This document shows positions 62,197-64,000 of a stretch of DNA of 64,000 bases, one piece after another. The stretch is from Salinirussus salinus (lineage in GTDB: Archaea > Halobacteriota > Halobacteria > Halobacteriales > Haloarculaceae). The stretch covers positions 310,001-374,000 of the forward strand of contig NZ_WOWO01000001.1 of assembly GCF_009831455.1 (NCBI RefSeq), in the 5' to 3' direction. How positions within the stretch are numbered: the stretch's first letter is position 1; each line of letters opens with the position of its first letter. The position numbers and the translations under genes are program-made. The notes beneath the pieces were generated by a model that was not told the origin of the DNA, did not search any database, and was given only the letters and a program-made list of their open reading frames with translations.

Positions 62197-63082
62197 CGTA
62201 GATGAACACCTCCTCACAGCTGCCAAGCTCGCCGAGGCCATCGACGGCGACCTCGACGCCCCCGCGCAGGCCACACCTCTATCCACTCTCGCTAACGACC
62301 ACCGCGGCGCGATCAGCTTCCTAGAAGACACCGACACCCTCCGCGGTGAGCTGCAAACGCTCTTCGCTCAAGGCGTCCACAACCGCGCCGCGCGGGACGG
62401 CCTCGATGGGCGCCCCGAACTCCTCTCCCACCTGGTCGGCATCACTGAACAGGACCTCGAAGCCGACGAGTTCTCATACACACTTGAGCTGATCAACCGC
62501 GTCCGGAACAACGAAGCCCCACTTTTCCTCACCGGCTTCGGGTTGCCGAACACAGGGAAGACCGGCCACATCCTCCACGACTGGCACCGAGCGTGGCAAA
62601 CCGTCTATCCCGACGGCGTCTCCATTTCGAACGCCGACGTTCGGACCTTCGACCACACCATCACCTCCCTCGAAGAGCTGGTCACGTTCTGCCTAGACAA
62701 CCCGGATGTCCAGAAATTCGTCTTCGTCGACGAGGGGAGTACCCACTTCGATGCCCGGACGAACTCCCACGAGGTTGCATCCCAGTTCTCGCCGTTCTCG
62801 AAGCGGTTTGCGAAACTCTCGGTCGACTTCGCTACTATTGGCCACACGGTGAAAGACGTCCATCCGGAGGTAAAGCGGCAGACGACAACGTTCTTCTACA
62901 AGCAATCGAAAAAGCAGGTCCAGTTCTTCGAGGACTACGCCGACGATGATCTCGTCAGTCCTGTTTTCCCCGATCACGTCGACGGACTGGAGAAACCCCC
63001 TGCCGACCTCTATGATCCCGACGACTGGAGCCCTCTGAGTTGGGATTTAGAACCTCAACGATTGACTTCGGCTGTCCAATAA
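62189..63082 (+). CDS. VP8-like P-loop ATPase
   Basis: A 297-residue NTPase. Walker A is GLPNTGKTG (about 118-126), and Walker B is VQKFVFVDEGSTHF (about 174-187) with the Glu after Asp for hydrolysis. The N-terminal 100 residues are helical. It resembles the putative ATPase that closes the conserved gene block of pleolipoviruses, thought to act in assembly or DNA handling. It overlaps the preceding gene by 8 bases. Confidence 0.82.
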   Translation: MTDVDEHLLTAAKLAEAIDGDLDAPAQATPLSTLANDHRGAISFLEDTDTLRGELQTLFAQGVHNRAARDGLDGRPELLSHLVGITEQDLEADEFSYTLELINRVRNNEAPLFLTGFGLPNTGKTGHILHDWHRAWQTVYPDGVSISNADVRTFDHTITSLEELVTFCLDNPDVQKFVFVDEGSTHFDARTNSHEVASQFSPFSKRFAKLSVDFATIGHTVKDVHPEVKRQTTTFFYKQSKKQVQFFEDYADDDLVSPVFPDHVDGLEKPPADLYDPDDWSPLSWDLEPQRLTSAVQ

Positions 63083-63112
63083 TCATATACTCCTCTTTTC
63101 CTATCGTGATCT

Positions 63113-63937
63113 ATGGTAAGTGGACTACCAGGGCCGTTCGCCAAATTAGGATACGGGACATTTTATTTACCAGCTCTATCCTTTGGATACCTTTACACAC
63201 AGCCTGATAGTGCCGCCTACTCACCCCAATTTCAGACCTTGGAGATATTTTCCTACAGTCTAAATATTGGATTCCAGTACTCTCTAACAGCGAGCGACTT
63301 CCTTCTCCTATTTTTAATCAGTCTGATTGGTGCTGTGCAAATACATGGACTCACTCGATCTATATACGGACCGGACGCTGAGGAAGGTGAGCGGAAGCTC
63401 AAATCGGTTACCAAACGTGAAATGCTAAGTATGACCACTTATCTCCGCGCCTATTTGCCCACTGGTAAAAAATTCAGGAGGATGGCCAATCCCACCCTCT
63501 ATGTAAGTGATGGGAACAATTCCAGTTTTTATCACGACTTGGAGAAACTAAGTAACGATGCTGGCATCCCAGTATTACTAATTAGCCTAATAAAATTGAT
63601 ATTCTTTATCCCGATGTTCATATTGAGGCTGTTATTTTGGATTTCGACGATCCTTCTGTGGTTTGCGGTCCTTTCCACCCCGACGTATATTTCACTCATT
63701 TTGTTCTCCGCGCAGTTTTCCTATCATTTTAAAGGAATTCTCTGGACCTCATTTCCAGAACCTACTGGTTCGTATGAGTATACAAATGTATCTACTCCAA
63801 CACATGATATTGACTCCAAACCCTATTCGAACCCTGCAGAAACACCTCGGATTAATAATTCCTCCAACCGCTCCAGGCCCGTCTTTCGAGGTCCGCCCTC
63901 ACGTCAAAAAGATTCTTCAAACCGGGATAATTCTTGA
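63113..63937 (+). CDS. A/T-rich provirus membrane protein
   Basis: A 274-residue protein, not recognised. Hydrophobic segments lie at about 45-70 (SASDFLLLF-type stretch and LISLIGAVQIHG) and 148-205 (PVLLISLIKLIFFIPMFIL, LLFWISTILLWFAVLST). An internal charged part (ERKLKSVTKREMLSMTTYLR) and a Ser/Pro/Asn-rich tail complete it. Rare codons and A/T richness resemble the unknown block at 55.3-58.2 kb. It starts 30 bases after the ATPase gene. Nothing is recognised between its stop and the window end. Confidence 0.6.
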   Translation: MVSGLPGPFAKLGYGTFYLPALSFGYLYTQPDSAAYSPQFQTLEIFSYSLNIGFQYSLTASDFLLLFLISLIGAVQIHGLTRSIYGPDAEEGERKLKSVTKREMLSMTTYLRAYLPTGKKFRRMANPTLYVSDGNNSSFYHDLEKLSNDAGIPVLLISLIKLIFFIPMFILRLLFWISTILLWFAVLSTPTYISLILFSAQFSYHFKGILWTSFPEPTGSYEYTNVSTPTHDIDSKPYSNPAETPRINNSSNRSRPVFRGPPSRQKDSSNRDNS

Positions 63938-64000
63938 TCTATTGATGGAGCTGGGCTAGGCTGCGTTCGCTGTTCTGGCTGGGCATCTGGTACCCGGGCG

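Larger units (their letters stand above)
52994..64000. mobile_element. Pleolipovirus-like provirus (right end outside window)
   Basis: Everything right of tRNA-Ile looks viral. It has a rolling-circle Rep, then a co-directional block in the order small acidic protein, four-helix membrane protein, large spike with C-terminal anchor, signal-peptide protein, two-helix protein and P-loop ATPase, with overlapping starts. This order is that of the Pleolipoviridae core (VP3, VP4, ORF6, ORF7, VP8). The region has much more A/T than the chromosome in places. An integrase and the right attachment site are not visible, so the element may continue past 64000 or be partly decayed. Confidence 0.8.

Noticed and set aside
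63938-64000. Right attachment site of the provirus
   Set aside because: The last bases do not match the tRNA-Ile 3' end, so no right boundary can be placed inside the window.

Overview
The window is chromosomal DNA of a halophilic archaeon (class Halobacteria). The evidence is high GC, strongly acidic predicted proteins, many Tat-dependent lipoproteins, HalX-type response regulators, a doublet histone, archaeal-type CCA-adding enzyme, CarS, MptA and RbkR, TATA boxes 22-35 nt upstream of leaderless starts, and an archaeal tRNA intron with a bulge-helix-bulge site. The genus cannot be fixed from the sequence alone; a Haloarcula/Halomicrobium/Halosimplex-like relative is a guess.

Layout. 0.4-17 kb: housekeeping genes (DUF255 thioredoxin-fold protein, TrmB regulator, mptA, HalX regulator, TrpD paralogue plus epoxide-hydrolase-like protein, threonine aldolase, CinA-type protein, large hybrid sensor kinase, ilvE, ribB-rbkR, DUF502 protein, proline dehydrogenase, carS). 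17.7-19.5 kb: an overlapping three-gene HalX regulator / RecA-like / membrane protein module. 19.6-23.5 kb: an overlapping hemC-cobA-hemD-MFS operon. 23.7-28.8 kb: a tightly coupled ABC importer operon ending in a metallophosphoesterase, behind a promoter that carries a 9-bp palindrome. 28.8-31.4 kb: a DHH phosphoesterase holding an in-frame inverted-repeat insertion, and small haloarchaeal proteins. 31.7-34.8 kb: a Baeyer-Villiger monooxygenase and an HSL-type esterase, a plausible ketone-to-ester-to-acid pair. 34.9-39.7 kb: small conserved proteins, NifU-like protein, ketopantoate reductase family protein, metX-metY. 39.9-43.2 kb: Tat-exported cyclase-family protein and an acyl-CoA ligase. 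46.5-49.5 kb: RPA-like ssDNA-binding protein, histone and histone deacetylase-family protein, the last two overlapping. 49.5-51.1 kb: CCA-adding enzyme divergent from an intron-containing tRNA-Asn.

From 43 to 53 kb the chromosome is a tRNA-linked integration zone. tRNA-Arg and tRNA-Asn each have an exact 22-25 bp copy of their 3' end about 150 bp away, which looks like attachment-site scars. From tRNA-Ile (52.9 kb) to the window end lies a pleolipovirus-like provirus. It has an HUH rolling-circle Rep, then a run encoding a small acidic protein, a four-helix membrane protein (VP3-like), a spike (VP4-like), two further membrane-anchored proteins and a P-loop ATPase (VP8-like). Between Rep and the virion genes sits a visibly AT-richer block of four genes of unknown function (55.3-58.2 kb), two on each strand. 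This block is the best candidate here for an undescribed virus-encoded function. No integrase and no right-hand tRNA-Ile copy are visible, so the element probably runs past the window.
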